DNA of 5,391 bases from Acidobacteriota bacterium (GTDB lineage: Bacteria > Acidobacteriota > Terriglobia > Terriglobales > Acidobacteriaceae): NCBI GenBank assembly GCA_021805955.1, contig JAJZDO010000219.1:1-5391 (forward strand). Direction: 5' to 3'. Position numbers and translations under genes: made by a program. This document shows, piece after piece, positions 5,130 to 5,391 of this stretch; position 1 is the first letter of the stretch, and each line of letters starts with the position of its first letter. Below the pieces are notes generated by a model. It saw only the letters and a program-made list of their open reading frames with translations, was not told the DNA's origin and made no database searches.

Positions 5130-5391
5130 TCAGCGGAAAAGCAGCGGCGCAAAATTGTTCAGATCGCGACGCCATGTCTGCCACTCATGCGATGTTCCGG
5201 GAGACTCGTAAAAGACGTGCTGAATATGCGCGGCCAACAATTCCTGATTGAGATTTGTCAGCCCCTTGTACATCATTGGAGGCTCAGCGGTTCCCACGCC
5301 GATCCACAGCAGATGAACGCGTTTGGCAAAGGCCGCCGGATCAGCCATCACGCCGTTGTACGACGTGGCCGGGTCAAACTTCCCCCCGATT
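5130..5391 (-). CDS. Esterase D/feruloyl-esterase-like alpha/beta hydrolase, C-terminal part
   Basis: The frame is open to the right edge, so the GTG at 5351 is internal. The visible 86 residues start IGGKFDPATSYNGVMADPAAF, then LLWIGVGTAEP, and end HVFYESPGTSHEWQTWRRDL plus NNFAPLLFR and a TGA. The ending ESPGTxHEWxTWRxxLxxFAPxLF is characteristic of the Esterase (PF00756-type) family that includes feruloyl esterases, the xylanase Z esterase domain and enterochelin esterase-like proteins. The His in GTSHEW fits the catalytic triad histidine. The nucleophile Ser and acidic residue would lie outside the window. Such enzymes release ferulate or other acyl groups from plant polysaccharides. It reads in the same direction as the acetylesterase gene 145 bp downstream, so they may be co-transcribed unless the hairpin between them stops transcription. 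Confidence 0.9.
   Translation of the reverse strand, partial: IGGKFDPATSYNGVMADPAAFAKRVHLLWIGVGTAEPPMMYKGLTNLNQELLAAHIQHVFYESPGTSHEWQTWRRDLNNFAPLLFR

Noticed and set aside
4985..5152. 56-residue N-terminal extension of the acetylesterase frame
   Set aside because: It would overlap the upstream hydrolase gene, run through the hairpin at 5078-5108 and bury a good signal peptide. A start at 4984 with GAGG at proper spacing is better.
1..5391. CRISPR arrays, tRNA or rRNA genes
   Set aside because: No regularly spaced repeats, cloverleaf-like sequence or rRNA-like stretch was seen in the window.

Overview
The window looks like a chromosomal stretch of a GC-rich soil or plant-matter-degrading bacterium. 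The style of the secreted esterases, the M19 dipeptidase tail and the DnaE2 sliver would suit Acidobacteriota (Terriglobia), but that is an inference from remembered protein style. No phylogenetic marker is present.

Layout, left to right. (1) Positions 1-970 (+) hold the C-terminal three quarters of a HipA-family serine/threonine kinase toxin, open at the left edge. (2) Positions 971-1251 have no convincing gene but carry two clear inverted repeats. (3) Positions 1252-2762 are a graveyard of mobile and displaced DNA: the first codons of an IS3-type orfA (-), the tail of a second DDE transposase (+), a palindromic CCCCCTGGGGG pair, a sliver of error-prone DNA polymerase dnaE2 (-), and an IS3-type orfB (+). 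That orfB lacks its 5' part, is interrupted by a 239-bp foreign segment and has a late 1-nt frameshift. A 24-bp-arm hairpin lies just past its stop. (4) Positions 2786-2962 (+) are the severed C-terminus of an M19 membrane dipeptidase, ending 15 bp from the convergent next gene. (5) Positions 2978-4984 (-) are a complete secreted sialate O-acetylesterase-type enzyme. (6) Positions 5130-5391 (-) are the C-terminus of an Esterase-D/feruloyl-esterase-like alpha/beta hydrolase, open at the right edge, with a strong hairpin in the gap before gene 5.

How it fits together. The two right-hand genes run in the same direction (hydrolase first, then the acetylesterase) and plausibly belong to a locus that strips acyl groups from polysaccharides outside the cytoplasm. 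The left gene is a toxin-antitoxin kinase whose HipB partner would lie outside the window. Between them, repeated insertions and illegitimate joins have left only fragments, none expected to be functional. I found no convincing new multi-gene system. The most interesting items are the palindromic repeats and the exact breakpoints in the relic zone.
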